A stretch of 64,000 nucleotides of DNA from Rhodoferax koreense. Lineage in GTDB: Bacteria; Pseudomonadota; Gammaproteobacteria; Burkholderiales; Burkholderiaceae_C. The notes beneath the pieces were generated by a model. It searched no databases and was not told the origin of the DNA. It saw nothing but the letters and a program-made list of their open reading frames with translations. The stretch spans positions 3,658,001 through 3,722,000 of the forward strand of contig NZ_CP019236.1 in assembly GCF_001955695.1 (NCBI RefSeq). Reading direction: 5' to 3'. The position numbers were made by a program, and so were the translations under genes. This document shows positions 10,383 through 18,932 of this stretch, piece by piece (positions within the stretch are counted from its first letter, which is position 1; the number at the start of each line of letters is the position of its first letter).

Positions 10383-11166
10383 GGCTCGCCTCCTCTCCGT
10401 GGCCGAGGTACACGGCCTTCACCCTCGGATCGTTGGCGATCTCGTCCGGGTCGCCCTCCGTCAGCACCGTGCCGTTGACCAGCACCGTCATGCGCGTGGC
10501 GAAACTGAACACGAGGTCCATGTCGTGTTCGATCAGCAGCACCGACACATCGGCCGGCAGCGCGGCCACCGTTTGCAAGAGTTCCTCGCGTTCACCGGCA
10601 GGCACGCCGGCCACGGGTTCGTCGAGCAGCAGCACGCGCGGCTCGCAGGCCAGCGCGATGGCGATCTCCAGCAGCCGCCGCTTGCCGTAGGCCAGGACAC
10701 TCGTCTTCTGGTGCATCACGCCGGTGAGACGGAACTGTTCGAGCAACTGTTCGCAGCGTTCCATTACGGCACGGTTGGCGCCCAGCGCCTGCCACCATTT
10801 GCCGCCGAGGCCGCCTTGTTGCGACACCACGGTCGCCAGCGTCTCCAGCGGCGTGAAGCTGTCGAACAGCTGGTTGATCTGAAAGGTGCGGACCATGCCG
10901 CGGCGCACCCGCTGGTGCGGCGCGAGCCTGGTGATGTCCAGCCCGTCGAGCGTGATGCGGCCCTCGGTGGGCTCCAGCACGCCGGTCAGCAGGTTGATCA
11001 GCGTGGTCTTGCCCGCACCGTTCGGGCCGATCAGCGCATGCCGCGCGCCCTGGCGCAGATGCAGCGTGACGTTGTTGGTGGCGGTGATGCCGCCGAACTG
11101 CTTGATCAGGCCCTGAGCGCTCAGCACCACGGGCTGGCTGGTCGATGTTGTCGCGGCGGTGTTCAT
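10375..11166 (-). CDS. livG: Branched-chain amino acid-type ABC transporter ATPase LivG
   Basis: Second ATPase of the same importer, 263 residues. Walker A is GPNGAGKT (47-54). The signature has the LivG-type form LAYGKRRLLEIA instead of LSGGQ. Walker B is VLLLDEPVAGV, and the C-terminal VLLIEHDMDLVF carries the switch histidine. I start it at ATG 11166, which overlaps the livM stop by 4 bases; the longer open frame upstream is only a shadow of livM. Confidence 0.93.
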
Positions 11167-12143
11167 GCCTTGCCACCCTTCGATGCACCGAACCAGGTCC
11201 AGGGGCGCAGCAGCCGCTCGCGCCCCACGAGCACCAGCACCACCAGGAACAGGCCGAGCCAGAAAGTCCAGTACTGCGGCGTGATCGACGACAACCAGTC
11301 CTGCATCAGCTTGAAGACGATGGCGCCAGCCACGCCGCCATACAGCCAGCCGACGCCGCCGACCACCAGGATCAGCATCACGTCGGCCGAGCGGTCGAAG
11401 GCAAACACGTCGAGCGACACAAAGCCCGAGGTCTGCGCCAGCAGCGCGCCCGCCGCGCCGGCCACCCCGGCGGCGATGGTGTAGATCACCGCCAGGCGCG
11501 ACAGCACGGGGACGCCGATCGCCATGGCGCGCAGCCGGTTGTCGCGGATGGCCTTGAGCGTGGCGCCGAAGGGCGAATGCACCAGCCGCCGCGACAGCAC
11601 GAAGAAGACCATCAGCACCACGATCGAATACCAGGCCGCCACGCGGCCATACAGGTCGAATTCGAACAGGCCCAGCACCGGCCCCATCACCACGCCCTGC
11701 AGCCCGTCGGCGCCACCGGTGAAGTCGGAGTACTTGTTGGCGATCTCGCCGAGGATCAGCGCCACGCCGAGCGTGACCATCAGCCGCGTCAGGTCGGTGC
11801 CGCGCATGATGGTCAGGCTGCACAAGGCACCCAGCGCGGTGGACAGCGCCACGGCCACCAGCAGGCCGACCACGGGATCGGGCATGACCAGCTTGGCGAA
11901 CAGCCCGGCCGCATAGGCGCCCATGCCGAAGAACGCCGCATGGCCCAGCGACACGATGCCGGTGTAGCCCAGCACCAGGTCCAGCGAGACGGCGAACAGC
12001 GCCACGATGGCGACCTCGTTGACAATCAGCGCATGGCTCGGGAACAGCAGGGGCGCAGCCAGCGCAGCGAGCCACAGCAAGGGCTCCCAGACGCGCCAGC
12101 GGGCGCCGGCCAGCACGGCCGAAGCCTGGGTGGCGGTCTTCAT
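11163..12143 (-). CDS. livM: Branched-chain amino acid-type ABC transporter permease LivM
   Basis: Inner-membrane permease of 326 residues with about 8-10 hydrophobic segments. It carries the LivM hallmarks LDLVLGYTGIVSLGHAAFFGMGAYAAGL near residues 55-83 and LVVGGVGWLYGGVAGA near the end. It overlaps livH upstream and livG downstream by 4 bases each (ATGA junctions), so the block is one operon. Confidence 0.93.
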   Translation of the reverse strand: MKTATQASAVLAGARWRVWEPLLWLAALAAPLLFPSHALIVNEVAIVALFAVSLDLVLGYTGIVSLGHAAFFGMGAYAAGLFAKLVMPDPVVGLLVAVALSTALGALCSLTIMRGTDLTRLMVTLGVALILGEIANKYSDFTGGADGLQGVVMGPVLGLFEFDLYGRVAAWYSIVVLMVFFVLSRRLVHSPFGATLKAIRDNRLRAMAIGVPVLSRLAVIYTIAAGVAGAAGALLAQTSGFVSLDVFAFDRSADVMLILVVGGVGWLYGGVAGAIVFKLMQDWLSSITPQYWTFWLGLFLVVLVLVGRERLLRPWTWFGASKGGKA

Positions 12144-13015
12144 GATTTGCCTCCCAGCCGCGAGAACAGGCCATGTGGACGCCAGATCAGGATGGCGATC
12201 ATCAGGCTGTACACGATGAAGCCGCCGAGCTTGGGCACGTAATACTTGCCGGCCACGTCGGCAATGCCCAGCAGCAGTGCCGCCAGCAGCGGCCCGGTGA
12301 TGCTGGAGGTGCCGCCCACGGCGACGACGATCAGAAAGTAGATCATGAACTTCAGGGGAAAGGTCGGGTCCAGCCCCAGCACCTCGGTGCCGAGCGCGCC
12401 GCCCAGGCCGGCCAGGCCGGAGCCCACTGCGAAGGTGGAGAGGAACACGATGTTGACGTTGATGCCCAGGCCGGCGGCCACGCGCTGGTCGTCCACCGCG
12501 GCGCGCAGCCGGCTGCCGAAGCGGGTGCGCGCGAGGATGAACTGCAGCGCCACCGTCAACGCCGCGCAGACGGCGATGATGAACAGGCGGTAATGCCCCA
12601 TCCCCAGCAGGCCCAGCGGGGTGTCGAATTCGGAGCGACCCTTGAGGTAAGCCGGCAACTGGATGATCTGCTGCGACGAGCCCATGAAGTAATCCATCGC
12701 CGCCACGGCCATGAAGGTCAGGCCGATCGAGAACAGCACCTGGTCCAGATGCGGCCGGCGGTACATCGGCCGGTACAGGGTGCGCTCCAGCACCGCGCCC
12801 AAAAGGCCGGAGACCAGGAACGCCAACGGCAGGCAGACAAGGAACGGCACCTGCAGGCGCTGCATCAACAGCACCGTGGTGTAACCGCCGACCATGGCAA
12901 ACGCACCATGCGCCAGGTTGATGAAGTTCATCAGCCCCATGGTCACGGCCAGACCGACGGCCAGCACGAAGAGCAGCATGCCGTAGGCGATGCCGTCGAA
13001 AAGAATGGTCAACAT
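12140..13015 (-). CDS. livH: Branched-chain amino acid-type ABC transporter permease LivH
   Basis: Inner-membrane permease of the LivH type, 291 residues from ATG 13015. A GTG at 13024 would add three residues; I prefer the ATG because a GGGGG run lies about ten bases before it. Hallmarks are the N-terminal GIAYGMLLFVLAVGLAVTMG, the FINLAHGAFAMVGGY loop and the VVAVGGTSSITGPLLAALLLG segment. It pairs with LivM to form the channel. Confidence 0.92.
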   Translation of the reverse strand: MLTILFDGIAYGMLLFVLAVGLAVTMGLMNFINLAHGAFAMVGGYTTVLLMQRLQVPFLVCLPLAFLVSGLLGAVLERTLYRPMYRRPHLDQVLFSIGLTFMAVAAMDYFMGSSQQIIQLPAYLKGRSEFDTPLGLLGMGHYRLFIIAVCAALTVALQFILARTRFGSRLRAAVDDQRVAAGLGINVNIVFLSTFAVGSGLAGLGGALGTEVLGLDPTFPLKFMIYFLIVVAVGGTSSITGPLLAALLLGIADVAGKYYVPKLGGFIVYSLMIAILIWRPHGLFSRLGGKS

Positions 13016-13021
13016 AGTAGG

Positions 13022-13130
13022 CACACCCCCAAGTCGCTCACTGCGTGTCGCTCCATCGCCCTTGCAGGGGGCGGCACGCTGCGGCCTGGCAGAGCCAGTT
13101 CCGCGGTGCCCTGGAATGGGACACGCTCTT
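13022..13130. repeat. Dispersed intergenic repeat, copy 1
   Basis: The livK-livH gap holds a sequence related to the one at 36370-36450. Both contain ACCCCCA, then TCGCTCACTGCGTGT (13033-13047 here), then a C-rich/G-rich pair able to form a hairpin (GCCCTTGC / GGGGGC here). A downstream GGCCTGGCAGAGCC tract (13083-13096) matches a motif I know from Comamonadaceae intergenic repeats. The boundaries are approximate. Confidence 0.6.
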
Positions 13131-13161
13131 CATGAAGGAGCGCGGAGTGCATGAAGCGTGG

Positions 13162-14334
13162 TTACTTGTTCTTCCCCGGATCTTTGACGTCCTTGATCAC
13201 GTCGAATTCCACGTTGTAGAGCCCGCCGTTCTTCTTCTCGACCTTGCGCAGGTAGATGTCCTGCACGATGTCGCGGGTCTGCGCGTCGATGAAGATCTTG
13301 CCGCGCGGGCTCTCGAAAAGTTGACCCTTCATGGCCGCGAGCAAGGCGTCGCCGCCGCCCTGGCCCTTGGTGGCCTTGAGCGCGTCGTAGATCACGTGCA
13401 TGCCGTCATAGCCACCGACGGCCATGAAGTTCGGCCGCAATCCCTTGTTGGCTTTCTCGAAAGCCTCGACGAACGCCTTGTTCATCGCCGAAGGATGCGC
13501 CGCCGAGTAGTGGTGCGAGGTGACCACGCCGAGGGCGCCGTCGCCCATGTCGTTCAACTGGTCGTCATCGGTGATGTCGCCGGTGCCGATCAGCTTGATG
13601 CCGGCCTTGTCCATGCCGCGCTCGAGGAACTGCTTCATGACGGCCGCGCCCGCGCCGGACGGCACGAAGACGAACAGCGCGTCGGGCTTCGCATCACGCA
13701 CCTTCTGCAGGAACGGCGCGAAGTCGGGGTTGCGCAGCGGCACCCGCAGCGACTCCGTGACCTCGCCGCCATTGAAGATGAAGCGTTCCTTGAAATACTT
13801 TTCCGCGTCCAGGCCCGGGCCATAGTCGCTCACCAGGGTCACGACCTTTTTGATGCCGTTCTTGGGCACCCAGTCGGCCAGCGCCACCGAGGCCTGCGGC
13901 AGCGTGAAGCTGGTGCGCACGATGTAGGGCGAAGCCTGGGTGATGCTGGAGGTGGCGGCTGCCATCACCACCAGGGGCGTCTTGGACTGCGTGGCGATCG
14001 GCGCCGTGGCCATGGCCGAAGGCGTGATGCCCATGCCGGCCAGCACGTTGACCTTGTCGTTGACCACCAGCTCCTGCGCCAGGCGCTTGGTGACGTCGGG
14101 CAGGCTGGTGTCGTCCTTGACGATCAGCTCGATCTTCTTGCCGGCGACGGTCGTGCCGTTCTGCGCCATGTAGAGGCGGGCGGCCGCCTCGATCTGGCGG
14201 CCGGTCGTGGCCTGCTGGCCGGTCATCGGCAGGATCAGGCCGATCTTGAAGGTGTCGGCCTGCGCCAACGCGCCATGGCTGGCACCAAGGGCCGCAAGCG
14301 CGAGCGCGGCGGAAAGAAGGGTTCGTTTGTGCAT
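13162..14334 (-). CDS. livK: Branched-chain amino acid-type ABC transporter substrate-binding protein
   Basis: Periplasmic receptor of the Peripla_BP_6 (LivJ/LivK) family, 390 residues. A classical signal peptide (residues 1-25, ending GALAQA) precedes the mature start DTFKIGLILPMTGQQA. The two-lobed fold is evident from AAARLYMAQNG, LAGMGITPSAMA and GYDGMHVIYDAL. It is the first gene of the livKHMGF-bug operon. The ligand is unknown. The neighbouring GntR/MetE-like pair may hint that the solute is not a plain branched-chain amino acid. Confidence 0.92.
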   Translation of the reverse strand: MHKRTLLSAALALAALGASHGALAQADTFKIGLILPMTGQQATTGRQIEAAARLYMAQNGTTVAGKKIELIVKDDTSLPDVTKRLAQELVVNDKVNVLAGMGITPSAMATAPIATQSKTPLVVMAAATSSITQASPYIVRTSFTLPQASVALADWVPKNGIKKVVTLVSDYGPGLDAEKYFKERFIFNGGEVTESLRVPLRNPDFAPFLQKVRDAKPDALFVFVPSGAGAAVMKQFLERGMDKAGIKLIGTGDITDDDQLNDMGDGALGVVTSHHYSAAHPSAMNKAFVEAFEKANKGLRPNFMAVGGYDGMHVIYDALKATKGQGGGDALLAAMKGQLFESPRGKIFIDAQTRDIVQDIYLRKVEKKNGGLYNVEFDVIKDVKDPGKNK

Positions 14335-14481
14335 GGTGTCTCCAGGGGTGTCGTTACGGAAATCGACGATTCGAAGCGCGGATTAAACAGCAAGATTTCC
14401 AGGCTGTGCGCGGCTTCGCGGGTAATCGATGAGGGCGGGTCGCTATAACTGTTATCTACATTCGGGCTATCCGGCGTTACA

Positions 14482-15270
14482 TCAGCTGCGCTTGCGGATC
14501 AACCGCACACCCGGCACCTGGTGCAAGTAGGGGCCATGCACGGCTGCGCGCATGTTCTGCTGCGCGATGCGCGAGTGTTCCCGCATCAGCGCCTCGGCCC
14601 GCGATCCCTCGCGGTGCTCGATGGCGTCGAGCACCTGGCGGTGCTGGTGCTGGGCCACGATGAACATGTCGCGCGCCTTCGGCGAGTTGGCCTGCACCAC
14701 GACGAAACCCGATACCGATGCGAACGGCAGCCCGGCGACGCGTTCGAGTTCACGCGCGATCACCGCGCTGCCCGACATCTCGCCGAGCAGCGCGTGGAAT
14801 TTCTCGTTGAGCGCCACGTAGCGCGAGAAGTCGTCATCGCTGAGCGCGGGCTCGGCCAACAGGGCATCGATCTGCGCCAGGCATGCGTTGGCTTCGCCGA
14901 GCAAGAGCGGCGCCGCACCGCGCTCGGCGGCCAGCCGGGCCGACAGGCCTTCGATGGTGCCGCGCAACTCGATGGCCTCCGACACGTCGCGTTCGGAAAA
15001 GGTCTTGACCGCGTAACCCCCGTTGGGCAGGGCCTCGAGCAGCCCCTCCTGTTCGAGCCGCATCAGCGCGGCGCGGATCGGCGTGCGGGAGACGCCCAGC
15101 CTTTCCACGATGGCGAGTTCGGCGATGCGGCTACCGCCGGGCAGGTCGCCAGCCAGGATCATTTCGCGCAGCCGCAGCTGGGCCTTCACCGCCTGCGAGC
15201 CACCGGCTTCGGCGGGCTCGCTGGCCAGGGTGGGCAGAACGGGCGAGATGGGTGAGATGGGCAGCGTCAT
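14482..15270 (-). CDS. GntR/FadR-family (FCD) transcriptional regulator
   Basis: Regulator of 262 residues from ATG 15270. The N-terminal winged helix has the GntR pattern KAQLRLREMILAGDLPGGSR then LGVSRTPIRAALMRLEQEGLL. An all-helical FCD domain follows (VSEAIELRGTIEGLSARLAAERG, then FHALLGEMSG and HRQVLDAIEHR); its acid and histidines usually bind a metal and a small carboxylate ligand. It is divergent from the MetE-like gene, with two identical palindromes in the gap, and lies just upstream of livK on the same strand. It probably controls both sides. Confidence 0.9.
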   Translation of the reverse strand: MTLPISPISPVLPTLASEPAEAGGSQAVKAQLRLREMILAGDLPGGSRIAELAIVERLGVSRTPIRAALMRLEQEGLLEALPNGGYAVKTFSERDVSEAIELRGTIEGLSARLAAERGAAPLLLGEANACLAQIDALLAEPALSDDDFSRYVALNEKFHALLGEMSGSAVIARELERVAGLPFASVSGFVVVQANSPKARDMFIVAQHQHRQVLDAIEHREGSRAEALMREHSRIAQQNMRAAVHGPYLHQVPGVRLIRKRS

Positions 15271-15307
15271 GGCGAGCCCCCGGTCATCATGGTGATCAAA
15301 ATACGCG

Positions 15308-15317
15308 ATGTATACAT
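15308..15317. promoter_or_regulatory. GntR operator candidate 1
   Basis: ATGTATACAT is a perfect 10-base palindrome, with the extended match CGATGTATACATT shared with the second site. It lies 38 bases upstream of the GntR start codon. FCD-type GntR proteins commonly bind T-G-T-A-T-A-C-A-like palindromes, so autoregulation is likely. The site is seen directly; its role is inferred. Confidence 0.65.
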
Positions 15318-15452
15318 TAAGAGAAAAGCTCACCAACCAACGTCGATCTGCCGTGGCACCGCATCCGGTGGACCTGGATTGCAACTCAGGCGTACCGGCC
15401 CGTCAATACCGGGTAAACACGGATGCCCGCGCCATGGACAGCCAACGACCCG

Positions 15453-15462
15453 ATGTATACAT
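15453..15462. promoter_or_regulatory. GntR operator candidate 2
   Basis: Second exact copy of ATGTATACAT, again inside CGATGTATACATT, 45 bases upstream of the MetE-like start. The two centres are 145 bases apart, close to 14 helical turns, so a repression loop is possible. Confidence 0.65.
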
Positions 15463-15507
15463 TGACGGCCCCGCTGCATCCTTTTCACGCCCATCCTTGG
15501 AGACCAC

Positions 15508-16620
15508 ATGACTTCCCTCCCCGCCCGTTACGACCACGTGGGCAGCTTCCTGCGTCCCAAATACCTGCTCGACGCCCGTGCGCAGAAGGCGGCCGGCAGC
15601 ATCACGCCCGAGCAGTTGCGGCTGGTGGAGGACCGCGCCATCACCGAGATCGTGAAGTTCCAGGAAGACGTCGGCCTCAAGAGCATCACCGACGGTGAAT
15701 TCCGCCGCACCTATTTCCACATCGACTTCCTCGACCAGCTCGGTGGCGTGAAGACCGACATCCCCGTGACCATCCGCAAGCCCGACGGCACCGAGGAACT
15801 GGCCCCGCCGGCCATGCGCGTCATCGACAAGGTGCGCCACGTGAAGGACATCCAGCGCGCCGATTTCGAGTACCTGAAGAGCCAGGTCAGCGCCGGCAAC
15901 ACGCCCAAGGTGACCATCCCGTCGCCGACCATGCTGCATTTTCGCGGCGGCCGCGCCGGCATCAGCCGCGCGCACTACCCCGAGCTCGACCCGGACTTCT
16001 ACCAGGATGTGGCCAATGCCTATGGCGACGAACTGCGCAGCCTGGCGGCGGCCGGCTGCACCTATGTGCAGATGGACGACACCAACCTGGCCTACCTGTG
16101 CGACGAGCACATGCGCGAGGCCGCGCGCCAGCGCGGAGACGACCCGAACGAGTTGCCGCACCGCTACGCCAAGTTCATCAACCTCGTCGTGGCGCAGAAG
16201 CCCGAAGGCATGCTCCTGGCCATGCACCTGTGCCGCGGCAACTTCAAGAGCACCCACGCCGCATCCGGCAACTACGAGCCCGTGGCCGAGGCGCTGCTGT
16301 CCGAGATGAACCTGGACGCCTATTTCCTAGAATACGACGACGACCGCAGCGGCGACTTCAAGCCCTTGCGCTTCCTGCCCAAGGGCAAGACCGCCGTCCT
16401 GGGCCTGGTGACCACCAAGTTCGGCGCGCTGGAGAGCAAGGACGACCTCAAGCGCCGCATCGACGAAGCCGCGCGTTATGCCCCGCTGGAGCAGCTCGCC
16501 CTGTCGCCCCAGTGTGGCTTCAGCAGCACGGTGCACGGCAACGACATCGCGGTGGAGGCGCAGCGCGCCAAGCTGCGCCTCGTGGTGGAAACGGCACAGG
16601 AAGTCTGGGGCCAAGGCTGA
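15508..16620 (+). CDS. MetE-like cobalamin-independent methionine synthase family protein (C-terminal domain only)
   Basis: Single-barrel protein of 370 residues related to the catalytic half of MetE (YxjG/YxjH type), about half the length of full MetE. The zinc ligands of the family are all present: His240-x-Cys242 in MHLCRGN, Glu275 in FLEYDDD and Cys336 in SPQCGFSS. An N-terminal HVGSFLRP motif and YVQMDDTNLAYL complete the barrel signature. It therefore probably transfers a methyl group to or from a zinc-bound thiolate. Methyl donor and acceptor are unknown. Divergent transcription from GntR, two operators and the adjacent Liv transporter suggest a catabolic or salvage role rather than housekeeping methionine synthesis. 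Confidence 0.85.
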   Translation: MTSLPARYDHVGSFLRPKYLLDARAQKAAGSITPEQLRLVEDRAITEIVKFQEDVGLKSITDGEFRRTYFHIDFLDQLGGVKTDIPVTIRKPDGTEELAPPAMRVIDKVRHVKDIQRADFEYLKSQVSAGNTPKVTIPSPTMLHFRGGRAGISRAHYPELDPDFYQDVANAYGDELRSLAAAGCTYVQMDDTNLAYLCDEHMREAARQRGDDPNELPHRYAKFINLVVAQKPEGMLLAMHLCRGNFKSTHAASGNYEPVAEALLSEMNLDAYFLEYDDDRSGDFKPLRFLPKGKTAVLGLVTTKFGALESKDDLKRRIDEAARYAPLEQLALSPQCGFSSTVHGNDIAVEAQRAKLRLVVETAQEVWGQG

Positions 16621-16651
16621 GTGGGCGCGAGGCTCTGGTAGCCTCGCCCGC

Positions 16652-18052
16652 ATGCAACCGACGACCGCCACCACCCACGCCGGCAGCCTGCTGAGCAGCT
16701 GGCTGCCGTCGCTGTCGCAGCACTTCCTCTTCGGCGCGCTGGCGGTGCTGGCGTACGTGATCACCACGCGCTCGCGGCGCGAGCCCCGCGCACCGACCAC
16801 CGCCATCGCCTGGGTCATGGGCCTGGCGCTGCTGCCGTACCTCATCCTGCCCATGTACCTGATGTTCGGCCGGCGCAAGGTGCGTCCGGCGCAGCAGCCA
16901 CGGCCGCGGCGGACGGTGGCGGCCGCGCACTGGGCGTCGGACCTGATCGAGAGCTTCGACCTCGCCCCGCCGAGCCTGTGCGACATCCACCTGCATGCCG
17001 ACGGCCTGGCCGCGCGTGACGGTCTGTGGGACACCATCGCCAGCGCCCGGCAGCGGCTCGACGTGTGCACGTTCATCATCGGCAAGGACGCACTCGGCAG
17101 CGAGACCGTTGCCCGGCTCGCGCAGCGCGCGCGCGAAGGCATCCAGGTGCGGGTGCTGCTCGACGGCTTCGGCGCGATGCAGCTGCCGCGCCGTTACTTC
17201 GACACCCTGCGCGAGGCCGGTGGCGAGGTGGCGGTGTTCCGCCCGTTGTTCAGCCTGCGCGTCACCGGCCCGCGCAACCTGCGCAACCACCGCAAGCTGG
17301 TGGTGGCGGACGACCGGCTGCTGTGGTCCGGCGGACGCAACCTCGCCGGCGAATATTTCCTCGGCAAGGACGACGGAGAGCCGCCGTGGATCGATGTCTC
17401 CTACACCATCCGCGGCGGCGTGGCGGCGGCGGCAGCGCACCAGTTCGAGCAGGACTGGGCCTCGGTGCGCCAGAAGCCGCCACGCAGCATCGCCGCCGTG
17501 CACGAACTGCACCACGGCAAGGCCGCACAGTTCCTGCCCAGCGGGCCCGACCAGGTGGAGGACACGGCGCACGCGCTGCTGATCGACGCGTGTTTCCGCG
17601 CGGAGCGGCGCATCCTGGCCGTCACGCCCTACTTCATCCCGGACGACAGCCTGCGCGATGCCCTGCGCCTGGCCGCGCGCCGCGGCGTGGAAGTCACGCT
17701 GATCATTCCCGCGCGTTCCAACCACCGCCTGGCCGATTTCGCGCGCACCCGCGCCATGCGCGACCTGGCGGCGGCCGGCGTGGCCTTCGTCATGCTGCCG
17801 TTCATGGCGCATGCCAAGGCGTTGGTGGTGGACGACAGCCTGGCCCTGTGCGGCTCGATCAATCTCGACCTGCGCAGCCTGCTGCTGAACCACGAAGCGG
17901 CCGTGGTGTTCTACGCCACGGCCGACATCGCCTGGCTCGCCGATTGGCTGCAGGCGCTGGCCGCGAAGGGCGCGCCATACGCGCCGCGCCCACCGGGCCT
18001 GTTGCGCGACGTGGCCGAGGGCCTGCTGCTCACGGTGGCATTCCAGCTTTAG
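16652..18052 (+). CDS. Phospholipase D-family protein, cardiolipin synthase-like
   Basis: Membrane-associated phosphatidyltransferase-like enzyme of 466 residues from ATG 16652. Two N-terminal hydrophobic stretches (about 15-35 and 45-65) come first. Two PLD domains follow, each with a full HKD motif: His213, Lys215 and Asp220 in NHRKLVVADD, and His387, Lys389 and Asp394 in HAKALVVDD. This layout is that of bacterial cardiolipin synthases, which join two phosphatidylglycerols or use phosphatidylethanolamine. The gene stands alone; no partner suggests another substrate. The upstream frame to 16478 is an antisense-like extension and is not used. Confidence 0.87.
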   Translation: MQPTTATTHAGSLLSSWLPSLSQHFLFGALAVLAYVITTRSRREPRAPTTAIAWVMGLALLPYLILPMYLMFGRRKVRPAQQPRPRRTVAAAHWASDLIESFDLAPPSLCDIHLHADGLAARDGLWDTIASARQRLDVCTFIIGKDALGSETVARLAQRAREGIQVRVLLDGFGAMQLPRRYFDTLREAGGEVAVFRPLFSLRVTGPRNLRNHRKLVVADDRLLWSGGRNLAGEYFLGKDDGEPPWIDVSYTIRGGVAAAAAHQFEQDWASVRQKPPRSIAAVHELHHGKAAQFLPSGPDQVEDTAHALLIDACFRAERRILAVTPYFIPDDSLRDALRLAARRGVEVTLIIPARSNHRLADFARTRAMRDLAAAGVAFVMLPFMAHAKALVVDDSLALCGSINLDLRSLLLNHEAAVVFYATADIAWLADWLQALAAKGAPYAPRPPGLLRDVAEGLLLTVAFQL

Positions 18053-18064
18053 GGCAGGTCGAGC

Positions 18065-18087
18065 GATAATTGAGAATTCTTCTCATC
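18065..18087. promoter_or_regulatory. Fur-box-like palindrome before the Sel1-repeat gene
   Basis: The core TGAGAATTCTTCTCA (18071-18085) has perfect 6-base arms (TGAGAA / TTCTCA) around a 3-base spacer and is preceded by GATAAT. It resembles the 7-1-7 Fur consensus (TGATAAT-N-ATTATCA), with G and C in place of one base in each arm. It ends 11-13 bases before the ATG, so a bound protein would block transcription. Function is inferred. Confidence 0.45.
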
Positions 18088-18097
18088 GCCACCCGCC

Positions 18098-18859
18098 ATG
18101 TCTCTCCCCGCCCTTCCCACTTCTACCCAGGAACTCGCCGCCGTCAGCGCCACCCAATGGGCCGCCGTGCTGGCCGGCGAACCCGCCGACGCCGCACTGT
18201 GGATCGCCGCCGCGGCCCGGCTCGGCAGCCTGGAGGCGCAGGCGGTGTGGGGCCAATGGTTGCTCGACGGCCGCGGCGTCGAGCGCAATCCGGCCGAAGG
18301 TTTCAAGTGGTTCCTCAAGGCCGCCTACCAGGGCCATGCCATGGCGATGAACATGACCGGCCGTTGCCTGGAAAACGGCTGGGGCACCGAGATCGACGGA
18401 CCCGCCGCGGCGATGTGGTACCGCAAGGCCGCCCAAAAGGGCCTGGATGCGGGCATGTACAACTTCGCGAACCAGTTGGCCGAAGGCAAGAGCGTGCCCA
18501 AGGACGAGGCCGCCGCGCTGGCGTGGTACCGCCAGGCCGCCGACCTGAACCATGCCAAGTCGATGACCAAGATCGGCCGCTTCTATGAAAACGGCATCGT
18601 GGTGGAGAAGGACCTGGACGCGGCCTTCTTCTGCTTCGAACAGGGCGCGCGCGGTGGCGACTTCCGGGGCCAGTTCAACTATGCCGGCATGCTGGCCGAG
18701 CGGGGACGCATGGAAGAGGCCTTGCAATGGCTGCGCAAGGTGCCGCTGACCGCCACGCCGGCCTACATGGCGTTGGTGGGTTCGCGACTGCGCGCGTCAC
18801 CGAACGCTGAATTCCGGGCCGTCGGCGAGCAGATGCTGGCACGCGCGGCCGCAACCTGA
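18098..18859 (+). CDS. Sel1-repeat (SLR/TPR-like) protein
   Basis: Soluble helical-repeat protein of 253 residues without a signal peptide. At least four Sel1-like repeats are visible between about residues 45 and 200, for example GQWLLDGRGVERNPAEGFKW, then AAMWYRKAAQKG, AAALAWYRQAADLNHA and YENGIVVEKDLDAAF. Such proteins act as scaffolds for protein-protein contacts; no enzymatic motif is present. The Fur-box-like palindrome in front suggests iron control. No iron-uptake gene is close by, so the process it serves is unknown. Confidence 0.85.
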   Translation: MSLPALPTSTQELAAVSATQWAAVLAGEPADAALWIAAAARLGSLEAQAVWGQWLLDGRGVERNPAEGFKWFLKAAYQGHAMAMNMTGRCLENGWGTEIDGPAAAMWYRKAAQKGLDAGMYNFANQLAEGKSVPKDEAAALAWYRQAADLNHAKSMTKIGRFYENGIVVEKDLDAAFFCFEQGARGGDFRGQFNYAGMLAERGRMEEALQWLRKVPLTATPAYMALVGSRLRASPNAEFRAVGEQMLARAAAT

Positions 18860-18894
18860 CGGCGCCGAATCCGCAAGGCGGCAGCACGTCTTTT

Positions 18895-18918
18895 GACGCA
18901 GCGGAAATGGGCTGCGTC
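18895..18918. promoter_or_regulatory. Perfect inverted repeat between Sel1 and GAF genes
   Basis: GACGCAGC (18895-18902) and GCTGCGTC (18911-18918) are exact reverse complements separated by 8 bases. They lie 36 bases after the Sel1 stop and directly before a TAAAAT box. It could be an operator on the GAF promoter or a hairpin ending the Sel1 transcript. No T-run follows, which favours the operator. Confidence 0.45.
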
Positions 18919-18921
18919 CCT

Positions 18922-18932
18922 TAAAATTCGCC
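18922..18932 (+). promoter_or_regulatory. Probable -10 box of a leaderless GAF-protein transcript
   Basis: TAAAAT (18922-18927) is followed by only five bases and then the ATG at 18933. A start point at the usual distance from a -10 box would fall on or next to the A of the ATG, and no ribosome-binding site can fit. This is a leaderless arrangement; no good -35 is seen at 16-18 bases. Confidence 0.45.

Noticed and set aside
13016..13024. GTG start at 13024 for the first livH
   Set aside because: It would place the G-rich ribosome-binding tract against the start codon. ATG 13015 gives normal spacing, though the alternative cannot be excluded.
14445..14461. ATAACTGTTAT palindrome and TTATCTACAT half-match before livK
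   Set aside because: Only 7 of 10 bases match the GntR operator, and the palindrome is short and AT-rich. It could be a weak third site, but support is too thin to list.
15271..15507. Possible SAM or cobalamin riboswitch before the MetE-like gene
   Set aside because: No conserved riboswitch core or long paired structure was visible. The two GntR palindromes explain the region better.
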